From Cerasibacillus quisquiliarum (GTDB lineage: Bacteria > Bacillota > Bacilli > Bacillales > Amphibacillaceae): a stretch of 64,000 nt of DNA. This document shows positions 26,859-35,535 of the stretch, piece after piece (the stretch's first letter is position 1; each line of letters begins with the position of its first letter). Below the pieces are notes generated by a model, which searched no databases, was not told where the DNA came from, and saw nothing but the letters and a program-made list of their open reading frames with translations. The position numbers and the translations under genes were made by a program. The stretch lies in contig NZ_JACHHA010000007.1 in the NCBI RefSeq assembly GCF_014202495.1, forward strand, positions 47,012 to 111,011. The letters run 5' to 3'.

Positions 26859-27957
26859 CGTGATCCACTCCTTTTCTTTCAGCAATGATTTTGATATCGC
26901 TTCCTATTTTTTCAATATCTGTTATTTGTAAATCTGCCACATCTTCCATCGCAGAAAAGCCTTCACCTGCAAAACCTGTGTAAGCATGTCTACCACCAAT
27001 TAGTTTCGGTGCGATATATATGATGACTTGATTAAATAAGCCTGTTTTTAGAAAGCTACCGTGAACTTCCGAACCGCCTTCAACAAAAACGCTCGTCATC
27101 TCTTTTTTACCGAGATATGAAAGGACATCTTTAAGTTCTAACTTTTCTGTTGGAAGTCGGATAATCTTCACTTGTGAGAAACGATTAAAACGGGCTTTTT
27201 CTCGATTCGTCACATTTTTACCGACAAAGATCCATGTCTCCGCTTGACGATCTGTTATCACATGGTGGTCAATTGGCGTTAGTAAATGTGTATCTAAAAT
27301 GATGCGTATCGGGTGATGACCCGTGTCTGGATATCGTGCTGTTAAACTCGGATTATCTTTTAAAACGGTCCCAACACCGACTAAAATCGCATCATGCTGT
27401 TTTCTAAGTTGATGCACATCACGCCGAGCTTGTTCACTTGTAATCCATTGACTGTCACCCGTTTTGGTAGCTGTTTTTCCATCGAGGCTCATGGCGGCTT
27501 TTAACGTGACATATGGTTTTTTTGTTTGGATGTAATGGAAGAAGAAACGATTTAAATCCCATGCTTCCTTTTCCAAAATGCCAACCGTGACATCAATCCC
27601 AGCTTGTTTAAGGCACTTCACACCTTTTCCATATACATTTTCATTCGGATCAAGTGTTGCAATAACAACCCGCCGAACACCACTATCGATTATTTTATTC
27701 GTGCAAGGCGGCGTTTTTCCGTAATGACTACAAGGCTCTAATGTGACATAAAGCGTCGCATCTTTAGCTTTTTCACCAGCCATATTAAGAGCTATAACTT
27801 CGGCATGGGCTTCTCCCCTTTTTAAATGAGCACCCATTCCGACAATTTGCCCTTTATTCACGACGACCGCTCCAACAACCGGATTCGGGCTCGTCTGGCC
27901 GAGTGTTTGTTCAGCCAATTTCAGTGCCAATTGCATATATGTTTGATCGTCCACCAT
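26839..27957 (-). CDS. ribD: Bifunctional deaminase/reductase RibD
   Basis: A 372-residue fusion. The N-terminal zinc deaminase has the HAE of GEAHAEVIAL near 50 and TLEPCSHYGKTPPCTN near 75. The C-terminal reductase has AAMSLDGKTATKTGDSQWI near 155 and FVEGGSEVHGSFL near 287. The start at 27957 is set by GGAGGTGATC directly upstream. First gene of the operon, behind the FMN riboswitch and its terminator. Confidence 0.96.
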   Translation of the reverse strand: MVDDQTYMQLALKLAEQTLGQTSPNPVVGAVVVNKGQIVGMGAHLKRGEAHAEVIALNMAGEKAKDATLYVTLEPCSHYGKTPPCTNKIIDSGVRRVVIATLDPNENVYGKGVKCLKQAGIDVTVGILEKEAWDLNRFFFHYIQTKKPYVTLKAAMSLDGKTATKTGDSQWITSEQARRDVHQLRKQHDAILVGVGTVLKDNPSLTARYPDTGHHPIRIILDTHLLTPIDHHVITDRQAETWIFVGKNVTNREKARFNRFSQVKIIRLPTEKLELKDVLSYLGKKEMTSVFVEGGSEVHGSFLKTGLFNQVIIYIAPKLIGGRHAYTGFAGEGFSAMEDVADLQITDIEKIGSDIKIIAERKGVDHVVYRDR

Positions 27958-27985
27958 GATCACCTCCATTTCTTATTTTTTCCAT

Positions 27986-28015
27986 CAAAAAAGCCCCTGA
28001 AATCGCTTCAGGGGC
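27986..28015 (-). terminator. Riboswitch-controlled terminator ahead of ribD
   Basis: On the minus strand GCCCCTGAA and TTCAGGGGC (27993-28015) form a 9-bp stem with a five-base loop followed by six Ts. Placed between the FMN aptamer and ribD, it is the off state of the riboswitch. Confidence 0.92.
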
Positions 28016-28182
28016 ATAGAGTCAGAATTTAACGCAATATCCATATAACGCGAGTATTTTCAAATGCAAAAAAAGGTCATGTGGGACGACATAATAACCA
28101 CAGACTACAAGCATACCTAAATAAACCAAGTAAAAAACTTGGTTTTATGACAGATATACCTCACGTTCCAAATGCGCTCCAA

Positions 28183-28327
28183 TTCCTTCTCCCATCCAGA
28201 CTATACTGTCGGTTCTGGAATTACACCAGATCCACCGAATACAACAAGCACTAGCACTCGGGTCACGGACTAAGAAGCTTTTGCTTCATCACCGCCGGTC
28301 GGGAATCTCACCCTGCCCCGAAGGAAA
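28183..28327 (-). ncRNA. FMN riboswitch (RFN element)
   Basis: On the minus strand the conserved core is plain: CCTTCGGGGCAGGGTGA, then ATTCCCGACCGGCGGTGA, AGTCCGTGACCCG, CAGAACCGACAGTATAGTC, and GGATGGGAGAAGG at the 3' end. It binds FMN and directs transcription termination at 27986-28015. About 165 bases of leader separate aptamer and terminator. Confidence 0.96.
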
Positions 28328-28350
28328 AACTAATATTCTATTACATGTTC

Positions 28351-28379
28351 ATGATAACGGAAGTATATAGAATTGGCAA
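28351..28379 (-). promoter_or_regulatory. Promoter of the riboflavin operon
   Basis: On the minus strand TTGCCA (28374-28379), a 17-base spacer, TATCAT (28351-28356), about 25 bases ahead of the aptamer. Confidence 0.72.
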
Positions 28380-28837
28380 GAGATTTAGATTTCGAAATGT
28401 TTCTACGACATTTTTTGGTGGTGTTCTTCATGTTATTAGTTGCTAATTTAAGTCTAGTTTGTATCGAATGGTGGCTAGCTCTCACTCGTTGTCTCTTTCT
28501 ATTTTTTAACGTGGTCGCATCGGGTAAATGTGCTAATCTATTAATAGTTTACAAGACAATTATGAGGTGCAGTAATTATAGAATAGTTTTAAAGTATCCT
28601 GTTAAATCTATAATCGAAACGAAACGCGATTAGGGGGCATCAAGTTATTAATTTCTGATCAAGCATTTATTCATAATAAATTACTGAAAAGGGAAACATC
28701 TATTTTATTTCTTACTTATCTCTATTCAGCTTAGCCATTGTGATTCAATATTTCTCTTACGAAAACATGAATAAACCGTTTAACCAGTCCAATTGTTTAA
28801 TTCAGCTATCCGTTACACATAACTGCATGACTCATGA
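28380..28837. other. Gene-poor stretch upstream of the rib operon
   Basis: About 450 bases with no convincing gene. An 86-codon plus-strand frame (28373-28633) begins inside the rib promoter, lacks a ribosome binding site and has unusual composition, so I leave it out. Confidence 0.4.
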
Positions 28838-29109
28838 GATTGGTCGACTTGGAAAACTGTCAGACAAGGATCATCTGGTGGATTTGTTTCTGCTGTCCAA
28901 GCAAATCTTTGGGCATCAGGATATCAAACTGCAACTGGTGCAGTAGATGGAAGCTTTGGATCACTGGAATAAAACATTTCCAAAATTTGGAGAGGATTAC
29001 TGCTGATGGAATAGCAAGTCCTACTACGTGAAGAACCTTTGAAAAATATGCATCAAGTGGTTATTTATCTAGAACATATAACCTTTACCACGAATTCACA
29101 CTCAATTAG
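28838..29109 (+). pseudogene. Remnant of a peptidoglycan-binding (PG_binding_1) protein
   Basis: Two frames must be joined. In the first (28838-28972) the text runs WKTVRQGSSGGFVSAV, then VDGSFGSLE and a stop. In the second (from 28963) it continues TGIKHFQ, then RITADGIASPTT, then a stop at 29029, and a further open piece (RTFEKYASSGYLSRTYN). RQGSSG, a short linker helix, DGSFGS, IKHFQ and TADGIASPTT are in the order of a PG_binding_1 domain of wall hydrolases. There is one frameshift and one in-frame stop, so the gene is dead. The catalytic part upstream is not recognisable. Confidence 0.75.
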
Positions 29110-29420
29110 AAAGTATCGTTCATAGACAAAATGCAAATCATACCTATGTGAGTATATCTTTTTTCCATAATGGCCATGAGTTATTTTTTCTTATGCAGGA
29201 GTCAATTAACGGTGTAAATCAAGGTAATCGCTCTCTAGAAGATGAGTTTACAGAGCCATTAGAGATTCAGGGGAAAAATATATTTTTTAAAGAAAATGAG
29301 GTGCATAAACAAATGATTTTATTAACAGCAAGCTATAGTTTAACCATTTCTTCTAGTCAATTATCAAAAGAAGAATTGCGCCGTATCCTTGAGTCGATTG
29401 ATTTGTCTGTTTTAAATTAA
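29082..29420 (+). pseudogene. C-terminal fragment resembling DUF4367
   Basis: Open for about 110 codons, ending with LTASYSLTISSSQLSKEELRRILESIDL, which is like the C-terminus of DUF4367 proteins (typically membrane proteins encoded beside sigma factors). LESIVHRQNANHTYVSISFF is in frame before the first ATG at 29148. No N-terminal half, membrane segment or ribosome binding site is found, so it looks truncated. The assignment is by memory of the motif. Confidence 0.5.
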
Positions 29421-29495
29421 ATATCTTTGTTTATACCCATCATGATCGGTAGTTCATTCCATACAGACGTTTTATTACTACTTCTCCTCATTATA

Positions 29496-29544
29496 AAAAA
29501 TCTGTCCGAAAAGTTATTTCACATAACTCCTGGGACAGATTTTT
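29496..29544 (-). terminator. Terminator of the kinase operon
   Basis: AAAAATCTGTCC (29496-29507) pairs with GGACAGATTTTT (29533-29544), with a weaker inner pairing (AGTTAT/ATAACT). It lies 23 bases after the stop at 29567. Confidence 0.85.
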
Positions 29545-29566
29545 CTACGTAACAAAACAATCACCT

Positions 29567-30688
29567 TTACTTACCTGCTATCGTTCTATCTAATGAAACA
29601 GGCAGCTCAAACCAAAATGAATTGTGCTTCCCTCCCCGCTCTAATCCGATTTTTCCATGATGTTGGTCAACAATTTCCTTAGCAATAGCAAGTCCTAAGC
29701 CACTGCCGCCGGTTGCACGGTTACGTGAATGGTCGATACGATAAAAGCGCTCAAAGATTCGATGTTCATCTTCTTTGCTAATGTCATCACTCGGTCCTGT
29801 CACACTTACACGATACATGTCGTTCGGCATCATCTTTCCTTCAATCTGAATCGGATTTCTACCATCGTCATCACGATAATATTGAATCGCGTTATCTAAA
29901 AGATTACTTAACACTTGGTGGATGCCTTCTCTATTCATATATAATTCTTGTTTTTCAATTGAGCGCTTTAATGGTATACGAGCTTCCTTCAATGACCAAT
30001 CAAACATCCGGACACTTTGGTCTGTTACTTTGTCAATTTGGCAACGCTCTTTGTGAATAAATGATTGCTCACGAAGATGATCCCATTCTTTTAATTGTTC
30101 AAGTTGTTCTAGCATCATCGTCATTCGCTTCGATTCTTGGAGTAAGGCATCGTACAATTCTGTATTTCCTACAACGACCCCATTTTTTAACGCTTGGAGA
30201 TAGCCATTCAAATTCGCTAACGGCGTTCGCAATTCATGTGATATGTCAGCAATCATCTTCTTTCTTTCTGTTTCATTATATTGTAGTTGTGACACCATTT
30301 CATTAAAATGTATCATTAGTTCTCCGACTTCATCATGATTTTTCGGTTTTAATGGTTTAGGAAACGTGCCTTGTTTCATTTGTTGTGTAGAGTCGATTAA
30401 TTGACGAAGAGGGCGTATTAATTTATTCACAAAATAATAGTGTAAAACACTGCCAAACGTAATCGTAATTAAACTAAAAATCCATAAATATTGAAATAAT
30501 GTCGCATTAAATTGTTTCTGACGTGTTTCACTAAAGGATGTCATTCCTTCAACGAGAAAGCATGCTGTATGATAAACTGCCCAACCACTAATAGCAATTG
30601 ATATCGTTAAAAAAAGGATATTAATCGCTGATAAGCGCCATACGAAACCTTTTGGTAACCATGTTTTTTGACGTTTAAGACGTGACAA
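29567..30688 (-). CDS. Sensor histidine kinase with HAMP domain
   Basis: A 373-residue membrane kinase. Two TM segments (about 17-38 and 66-86) enclose only a short extracellular loop of about 28 residues, so it likely senses the membrane or a partner protein. HAMP (VNKLIRPLRQLIDSTQQM) follows, then the phospho-acceptor His in ADISHELRTPLANLNGYL near 150, the N box NLLDNAIQYY near 268 and G boxes GSGLGLAIAKEIV near 335. It overlaps the response-regulator gene by 14 bases. The partner genes suggest a thiol or redox stimulus (inference). Confidence 0.9.
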   Translation of the reverse strand: MSRLKRQKTWLPKGFVWRLSAINILFLTISIAISGWAVYHTACFLVEGMTSFSETRQKQFNATLFQYLWIFSLITITFGSVLHYYFVNKLIRPLRQLIDSTQQMKQGTFPKPLKPKNHDEVGELMIHFNEMVSQLQYNETERKKMIADISHELRTPLANLNGYLQALKNGVVVGNTELYDALLQESKRMTMMLEQLEQLKEWDHLREQSFIHKERCQIDKVTDQSVRMFDWSLKEARIPLKRSIEKQELYMNREGIHQVLSNLLDNAIQYYRDDDGRNPIQIEGKMMPNDMYRVSVTGPSDDISKEDEHRIFERFYRIDHSRNRATGGSGLGLAIAKEIVDQHHGKIGLERGGKHNSFWFELPVSLDRTIAGK

Positions 30689-31376
30689 ACTTATACCCCA
30701 TTCCTCTTACCGTTTGGATCCGCTTCGGTTTAGCAGGATGATCCTCAATTTTCCGGCGTAATTTTTTGATATGTGCATCAATGACACGGTCTGATACATC
30801 TTGTTCTTCATATGAATAAATTTCTTGAACGAGTTGTTCACGAGATAGAACAATATTCGGATGTTGCATGAAAAAATAGAGTAAATTAAATTCATGTTTT
30901 GTTAATTGTATAGCCTTATCATAAAGAAGGACTTCTCCCCGTCTAGGCATAACACATAGTCCATCATGAACAATTTTTTGACAAAACTGTCCTGTCCGCC
31001 GTAAAACAGCTTCTACATGGGCAACTAATTCCTCTGGATCAAATGGTTTTGTCACATAATCATCGGCGCCCATTTTTAACCCCGCTATCTTATCTTCTAT
31101 TCTAGCTTTTGCGGATAACATAATAACCGAAACATCATTTTCCTGTTCTTTTAACCATTCTAAAAAAGCTTCCCCACTTAACTTCGGAAGCATTAAATCT
31201 AGAATAATTAAACATGGATGATGTTTTAAAAAGGCTGCTTTTGCTTGTTCACCATCAGCAGCCTCAATCACATGATAATCATTTTTCTCTAAATAGATCC
31301 GCACTAACTGTCGAATCATCGCCTCATCTTCTACAACAAGAATCGTCTGTTTGATCGTTACCACCTCACCGGACAT
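30675..31376 (-). CDS. OmpR-family response regulator
   Basis: A 233-residue regulator. The receiver domain has acidic VVEDEA, the phospho-Asp in LIILDLMLPKLSGEAFL near 60 and the Lys of DDYVTKPFDPEEL near 110. The DNA-binding winged helix has LTKHEFNLLYFFMQHPN and VDAHI-like DAHIKKLRRKIE, ending in TVRGMGYKF. It is cotranscribed with the kinase behind the resA/ccdA-like genes. The exact start is unclear: the ATG at 31376 has only a weak site. Confidence 0.92.
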   Translation of the reverse strand: MSGEVVTIKQTILVVEDEAMIRQLVRIYLEKNDYHVIEAADGEQAKAAFLKHHPCLIILDLMLPKLSGEAFLEWLKEQENDVSVIMLSAKARIEDKIAGLKMGADDYVTKPFDPEELVAHVEAVLRRTGQFCQKIVHDGLCVMPRRGEVLLYDKAIQLTKHEFNLLYFFMQHPNIVLSREQLVQEIYSYEEQDVSDRVIDAHIKKLRRKIEDHPAKPKRIQTVRGMGYKFVTS

Positions 31377-31408
31377 CTCTTTCTTTCATTGTATATCAAA
31401 CAAACAAC

Positions 31409-32008
31409 TTATTGCATCTTTTCAAATTCTTGTACCATTAATTCATAGTTAATGGCACCAAATGCAACATTGTGAATCATGCCGTTTGAATCAATTAAAT
31501 ATGTCGTTGGAATGGGGCGGATTTGATACAGTGTTGAAACAGATGAATCCACATCTAGTGGTACACGAAATGTAATACCATATTCTTCAACAAATTTTGG
31601 AACATTGTCTTCACTGCTCTCTGTTTCAGTTAAATTAACCGCTAAGATTACGACATCTTTATTCTCATGGAACTTCTGCATATCAGGCATTTCAGCACGA
31701 CACGGTGGGCACCATGTTGCCCAGAAGTTTAACATGACACGTTTTCCTCGAAAATCAGATAATGACACTTTTTCACCTTCTAATGTTTCTAATTCAAAGT
31801 CTGGCGCTAAATCTCCTTTTTCTAGACCTTCTTTAATCATGGCTTCTCCAGATTTGTTTTGTGATCTTTCTTCTTTATCAGTTTCATTATTGTCTAATTG
31901 TTTAACTTGTTCACTAGATGATGATGCTTTGTCTTTAATACCGAAGTCATAGATAGCCCAGCCTAACATCCCAACTATAATGACGATGAAAATCCATTTT
32001 TTATTCAC
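31409..32008 (-). CDS. ResA/TlpA-like membrane-anchored thiol-disulfide oxidoreductase
   Basis: A 199-residue protein with an N-terminal TM anchor (WIFIVIIVGMLGWAIYDFGI), a charged spacer, and a thioredoxin-like domain on the outside. The active site is WATWCPPCRAEMPD near 100, and IRPIPTTYLIDSNG carries the cis-Pro loop. Proteins of this type reduce apocytochrome c haem-binding cysteines with electrons from CcdA, which is encoded directly upstream. The spacing of 15 bases supports an operon. Confidence 0.9.
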   Translation of the reverse strand: MNKKWIFIVIIVGMLGWAIYDFGIKDKASSSSEQVKQLDNNETDKEERSQNKSGEAMIKEGLEKGDLAPDFELETLEGEKVSLSDFRGKRVMLNFWATWCPPCRAEMPDMQKFHENKDVVILAVNLTETESSEDNVPKFVEEYGITFRVPLDVDSSVSTLYQIRPIPTTYLIDSNGMIHNVAFGAINYELMVQEFEKMQ

Positions 32009-32023
32009 GATTCATTCCCCCCA

Positions 32024-32767
32024 TCAGCCTAAATTCATTAACCATGTATCTTCAACGAATTTCAATAAAAATGTTGAAATTTGCGTCATTTGTCCTGTAA
32101 ACAATAAAAGTCCCATCACAACCATTAAACCACCACCGACTTTCATTATTTTCTCACTATACTTTACAATCCAGCGTGTAGAACCGATGAAAAATGCTAG
32201 GATGAGAAATGGTAAAGCAAAACCGAGTACATAAGCCAATGTATAAACAGTTCCTTGTGTCGGATTTGCTGCAGCAACAACTAATATAGACGCGAAAATG
32301 GGACCGATACACGGCGTCCAACCCGCTGCAAATCCCATGCCGACAAAAAGTGTGCCCAAATAACCGACTGGCTTCTTAGTAAATTGAAACCGTTTTTCAT
32401 TCATAAACGGCTTAATAGAAATCCAGCCGGCAACGAATAATCCCATCACAATAATAAAGATGCCAGCCAATCGCTGGATTAATTTACCCGAATCTCCTAT
32501 AAATAAATCTTGAAGCCAAGAGCCAAGAAATGAAATGCCAACTCCTAAACTAATAAATACAGATGAAACACCTATTAAAAAAAAGATAGAATGCAACATC
32601 AATTTGCTACGAACTTTCATTTCTTTCTTACCTTCTAATTCTTTCACGCTCATTCCTGTTATATACGATAAATAAGCCGGAAAAAGTGGTAATGTACACG
32701 GTGATAAAAATGATAATGCACCAGCTCCAAAAGCTAACCATATCGTTAAATCTGCTGCCGTTGTCAT
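32024..32767 (-). CDS. ccdA: CcdA-type cytochrome c biogenesis protein
   Basis: A 247-residue protein with six TM segments of the DsbD/CcdA family. FLSPCTLPLFPAYLSYITGM near residue 22 and GMGFAAGWTPCIGPIFASIL near 145 each hold one of the two membrane cysteines that carry electrons across the membrane to the partner thioredoxin. The stop is followed 15 bases later by the resA-like gene, and the gene starts directly after the 6-TM protein. Confidence 0.92.
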   Translation of the reverse strand: MTTAADLTIWLAFGAGALSFLSPCTLPLFPAYLSYITGMSVKELEGKKEMKVRSKLMLHSIFFLIGVSSVFISLGVGISFLGSWLQDLFIGDSGKLIQRLAGIFIIVMGLFVAGWISIKPFMNEKRFQFTKKPVGYLGTLFVGMGFAAGWTPCIGPIFASILVVAAANPTQGTVYTLAYVLGFALPFLILAFFIGSTRWIVKYSEKIMKVGGGLMVVMGLLLFTGQMTQISTFLLKFVEDTWLMNLG

Positions 32768-33415
32768 TTAAGACACCTTCCTTTTCTCATAAATGAATAA
32801 AGTAATAAATAATACAATTAATATCACTAAAAACCATGGCGCCATTAAGTAACCGAAAAGAGACGCATAGGGCATAATAAACGCTAACAGCAGCTGACCG
32901 ATACTCCATAATAACATCATCAATAGAGAAAGGGCGTTTTTTTCATCTTTACCTTGCCGTATCACATAAAGAATGAGTATCCCAGCGTGGAAAACGATAC
33001 TGTGAAATCCAATACTATTGTTAAATACCACTTTCTGAATAAATTCATACACGAATGAACCGAATATAAAAATCGGTACAAATGACACAAACCAGGTCAT
33101 ACTATCAAATTGTTTTCTCTTCGTTTTGTAGATGATTTGCAAAGCTGTCAATAAAACAGCTATGTAAAAAGCATTGGAATCACTCGGATATGCTAAAATA
33201 GCTAACGGGTCTTCAATAAATATGTTTATATTAACCAAAATCTTCCCTAACCAAATAAAAATAATGAAATTAATTAAAAGTGAGGTTGTCTCTTCTAAGT
33301 GCTTTTTCTTCTCCTTTTTATGAGCTGGGCTCATCACATAATAAAAGATAAAACCCATTATTAAGCTAAAGACAATGATGCCTATAGAGCCTAATTTCCA
33401 TACTGCTGCTGTCAT
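32768..33415 (-). CDS. Six-TM membrane protein upstream of ccdA, unknown
   Basis: A 215-residue membrane protein with about six hydrophobic segments and basic termini (HKKEKKKHLEET near 32, YEKRKVS at the end). It has no cysteine pair or haem ligand signature I can recognise. Its stop is next to the ccdA start, so it is the first gene of the five-gene redox/two-component operon and may supply a sensing or cytochrome-related function (inference). Confidence 0.72.
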   Translation of the reverse strand: MTAAVWKLGSIGIIVFSLIMGFIFYYVMSPAHKKEKKKHLEETTSLLINFIIFIWLGKILVNINIFIEDPLAILAYPSDSNAFYIAVLLTALQIIYKTKRKQFDSMTWFVSFVPIFIFGSFVYEFIQKVVFNNSIGFHSIVFHAGILILYVIRQGKDEKNALSLLMMLLWSIGQLLLAFIMPYASLFGYLMAPWFLVILIVLFITLFIYEKRKVS

Positions 33416-33600
33416 GTTTATTTCCTCCAGTTACTCGAGTCATGTTCATCTTATCAATTCAATGTGAAAGTTTGATGAAAACTAAATAAATTATATTCGG
33501 CAAGCTTTTATATAGTTAGCTTATATCTAAAACACATTTTACATGATAATAAATAAATATTCTCTAATTGGGTATTTTAAATATAAAAGGAGTGAATCGG

Positions 33601-34104
33601 ATGCGTAAAAAAATAATTTTAAGTCTAGTTATCAGCTCGTTATTTCTTCAAGTAGGATGTATTGCTGGTGATAAAGTAACGAATCCACCGGCTAATTCAT
33701 CATTACCAGAAGATGAACAAGGAAAGCTAACAAAACAGCCCGAAGATGAGGATGCCATGGAAAATTCAACAAATGAGCAAACGACTGTCACACCGTATGT
33801 TTTTCAAGAGTTTGATTTGGAAGTTGACCATGAGGGTAAAGAAGATGTTATAGAAGTTGAATATGACAATGAACCGAATAAGGTTGAAGCAACATATATC
33901 GACCGTCTTCAAGACTTACGACTCAAAGGAGATGAGGCGTTAAAAAAGTTGGACCCCATTTTTAGTGACTTTGACTTTGACGAAAATACACCTGATGAAG
34001 AAGTATTAAATACAATCAGTGATGCCTTCAATATTCCTGATGGAGCGACTTTTGAACTATCAATCGAATTTACAAATGGTGTGGAAAAGGAATATAGAAG
34101 ATAA
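33601..34104 (+). CDS. YusW-like lipoprotein
   Basis: A 167-residue exported lipoprotein. The start at 33601 follows AAAAGGAG by nine bases. The signal peptide ends in the lipobox LQVGC (Cys near 19), then an acidic low-complexity linker, then a domain (FQEFDLEVDHEGKEDVIEVE ... PDGATFELSIEFTNGVEKEY) that resembles the B. subtilis YusW domain. Function unknown. Divergent from the ccdA operon. Confidence 0.8.
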   Translation: MRKKIILSLVISSLFLQVGCIAGDKVTNPPANSSLPEDEQGKLTKQPEDEDAMENSTNEQTTVTPYVFQEFDLEVDHEGKEDVIEVEYDNEPNKVEATYIDRLQDLRLKGDEALKKLDPIFSDFDFDENTPDEEVLNTISDAFNIPDGATFELSIEFTNGVEKEYRR

Positions 34105-34174
34105 GGTAGGTGAAGTCGCAATAAAAGCAAGTGCTTTCTGGTTATATTGCGGCTTCATATATGACTTCCCACTT

Positions 34175-34380
34175 TTAATTGTTTTTCCCAAAAAATTCAC
34201 GCACAACATGATTAAACTTGTCCGCTTCTTCCATAAACATCCAATGACCTGATTCATGAAATTCGATAAATTGAGCATGGACGATTTCCTTTAATATGGT
34301 CCGTCGTATATCATCTGGTGACATCATATCCTTTGCCCCTTGCAAAATCATGGTCGGAACCTCTTTAGGCGCTTTCTTTC
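34175..34380 (-). pseudogene. 3' stub of an alpha/beta hydrolase gene
   Basis: On the minus strand the frame reads APKEVPTMILQGAKD, then FHESGHWMFMEEADKFN and a stop at 34175. This is the end of an alpha/beta hydrolase: the catalytic Asp region (ILQGAKD) and catalytic His (ESGHW). Everything upstream, including the nucleophile, is missing; a stop lies just before and the mupG stop is 18 bases away. It looks like a deletion joint. Confidence 0.8.
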
Positions 34381-34397
34381 ATTCAGCCAAAAAATAG

Positions 34398-35471
34398 TTA
34401 TTTTACCCACTTTATATTAAATGTATGATTCCCTTTTATATGCTTCAATAATAAGCGATCTTCAGGGATGACTCGACCAAGTACGTTTACTTTCTCATCT
34501 GCTGGGAGATCCGTTCGTGTTATTTGTACTTCTCCTTGATAACGCAAATATTTTTCATTATCAATTGTTATGGTGCCAATAGGACGCTGACTACAATTAA
34601 ATGGTTTTATGTCGCTGTTACTAACTGAAGCATATTGTCTTGATTCTACAGAGCGTATGACATCCCTTGCATGATCTAATCGATTCGTATGTGTTCCTTC
34701 TAATCTTTTCAAAAGTAAAGGATTTATTTTAGGATGTGCCTGCGCCCGAATTAAAAAATTCCCCTTTCTAAATGCAGTAAATTGCTCTAGTGACTGTGCA
34801 CTTATTGTTATATCTCCAATTAATATTTTATCAACATACCCTTCTTGTTTCATTTCAATAAATGACGTAAACGGGACTTGATTTCGTTGTTTTTCTAAAG
34901 TCGGTAACTTGCAAAAAAGAGGACCACGAAGGTGACCGTCCCCAGGAATAAACCCCATGACTGATAAGCCCTCACTTTTTAACCATTTATTTCGCTTAAC
35001 AAAATCAGTCCATCCTAATCCTGTTTCAGGGCGAGGGTAAAAATTATGCCACGCTTCTATATAATCTAAAGCAAGCCCCATTCGTTTTAATTCCAACAAT
35101 GATTGTTCTGTTATTGTACTCGCATTTAAAGCTATTTTTATTTTTTTTGATAAATCAACGATTGTTTGTTCATCAACACCATAATCGACTCTTAGGCCCG
35201 TCACGCCCCAATCACGTAATTGTTTGACCGTTTTCCAATTCATTCCTAACAGTTTTAAGGATGCAGGCGATATATCAGCCATTAATTCCATCTTTAATTC
35301 TTGTGCAAGTTTACCTAGATGCTGTAATTGTTCATTATAACGTGATGGATCATCTTCTGGAATATGGAGTGACGTAAAAATTGATTTAAAGCCATTTTCA
35401 TTCATTTTCCGAATATAAGCTTCTTGATTGGCTATTGTATCATGTCCTAAGTAAACGGAAATTCCTAGCAT
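34398..35471 (-). CDS. mupG: MupG-type 6-phospho-N-acetylmuramidase (DUF871)
   Basis: A 357-residue TIM-barrel protein of the DUF871/MupG family. The start GISVYLGHDTIANQEAYI and later ALDYIEAWHNFYPRPETGLG, VMGFIPGDGHLRGPLF and LPADEKVNVLGRV are typical of the family. MupG of S. aureus cleaves MurNAc-6P-GlcNAc, formed by the MurP PTS during uptake, into MurNAc-6P and GlcNAc. The start at 35471 follows AAGGAG; a version starting at 35495 lacks a site. It lies 64 bases after murP, so uptake and cleavage are coexpressed. Its product would need MurQ, whose gene here is decayed. Confidence 0.88.
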   Translation of the reverse strand: MLGISVYLGHDTIANQEAYIRKMNENGFKSIFTSLHIPEDDPSRYNEQLQHLGKLAQELKMELMADISPASLKLLGMNWKTVKQLRDWGVTGLRVDYGVDEQTIVDLSKKIKIALNASTITEQSLLELKRMGLALDYIEAWHNFYPRPETGLGWTDFVKRNKWLKSEGLSVMGFIPGDGHLRGPLFCKLPTLEKQRNQVPFTSFIEMKQEGYVDKILIGDITISAQSLEQFTAFRKGNFLIRAQAHPKINPLLLKRLEGTHTNRLDHARDVIRSVESRQYASVSNSDIKPFNCSQRPIGTITIDNEKYLRYQGEVQITRTDLPADEKVNVLGRVIPEDRLLLKHIKGNHTFNIKWVK

Positions 35472-35535
35472 ATAAATTCTCCTTATAAGGTTCACCTAAT
35501 CAATGAAATTTTAAAGTATGTGCTCTTTTTATGCT

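Noticed and set aside
28373..28633. 86-codon hydrophobic plus-strand frame
   Set aside because: It starts within the rib promoter, has no ribosome binding site, and an amino-acid make-up (many Cys, Phe, Trp) typical of chance frames.
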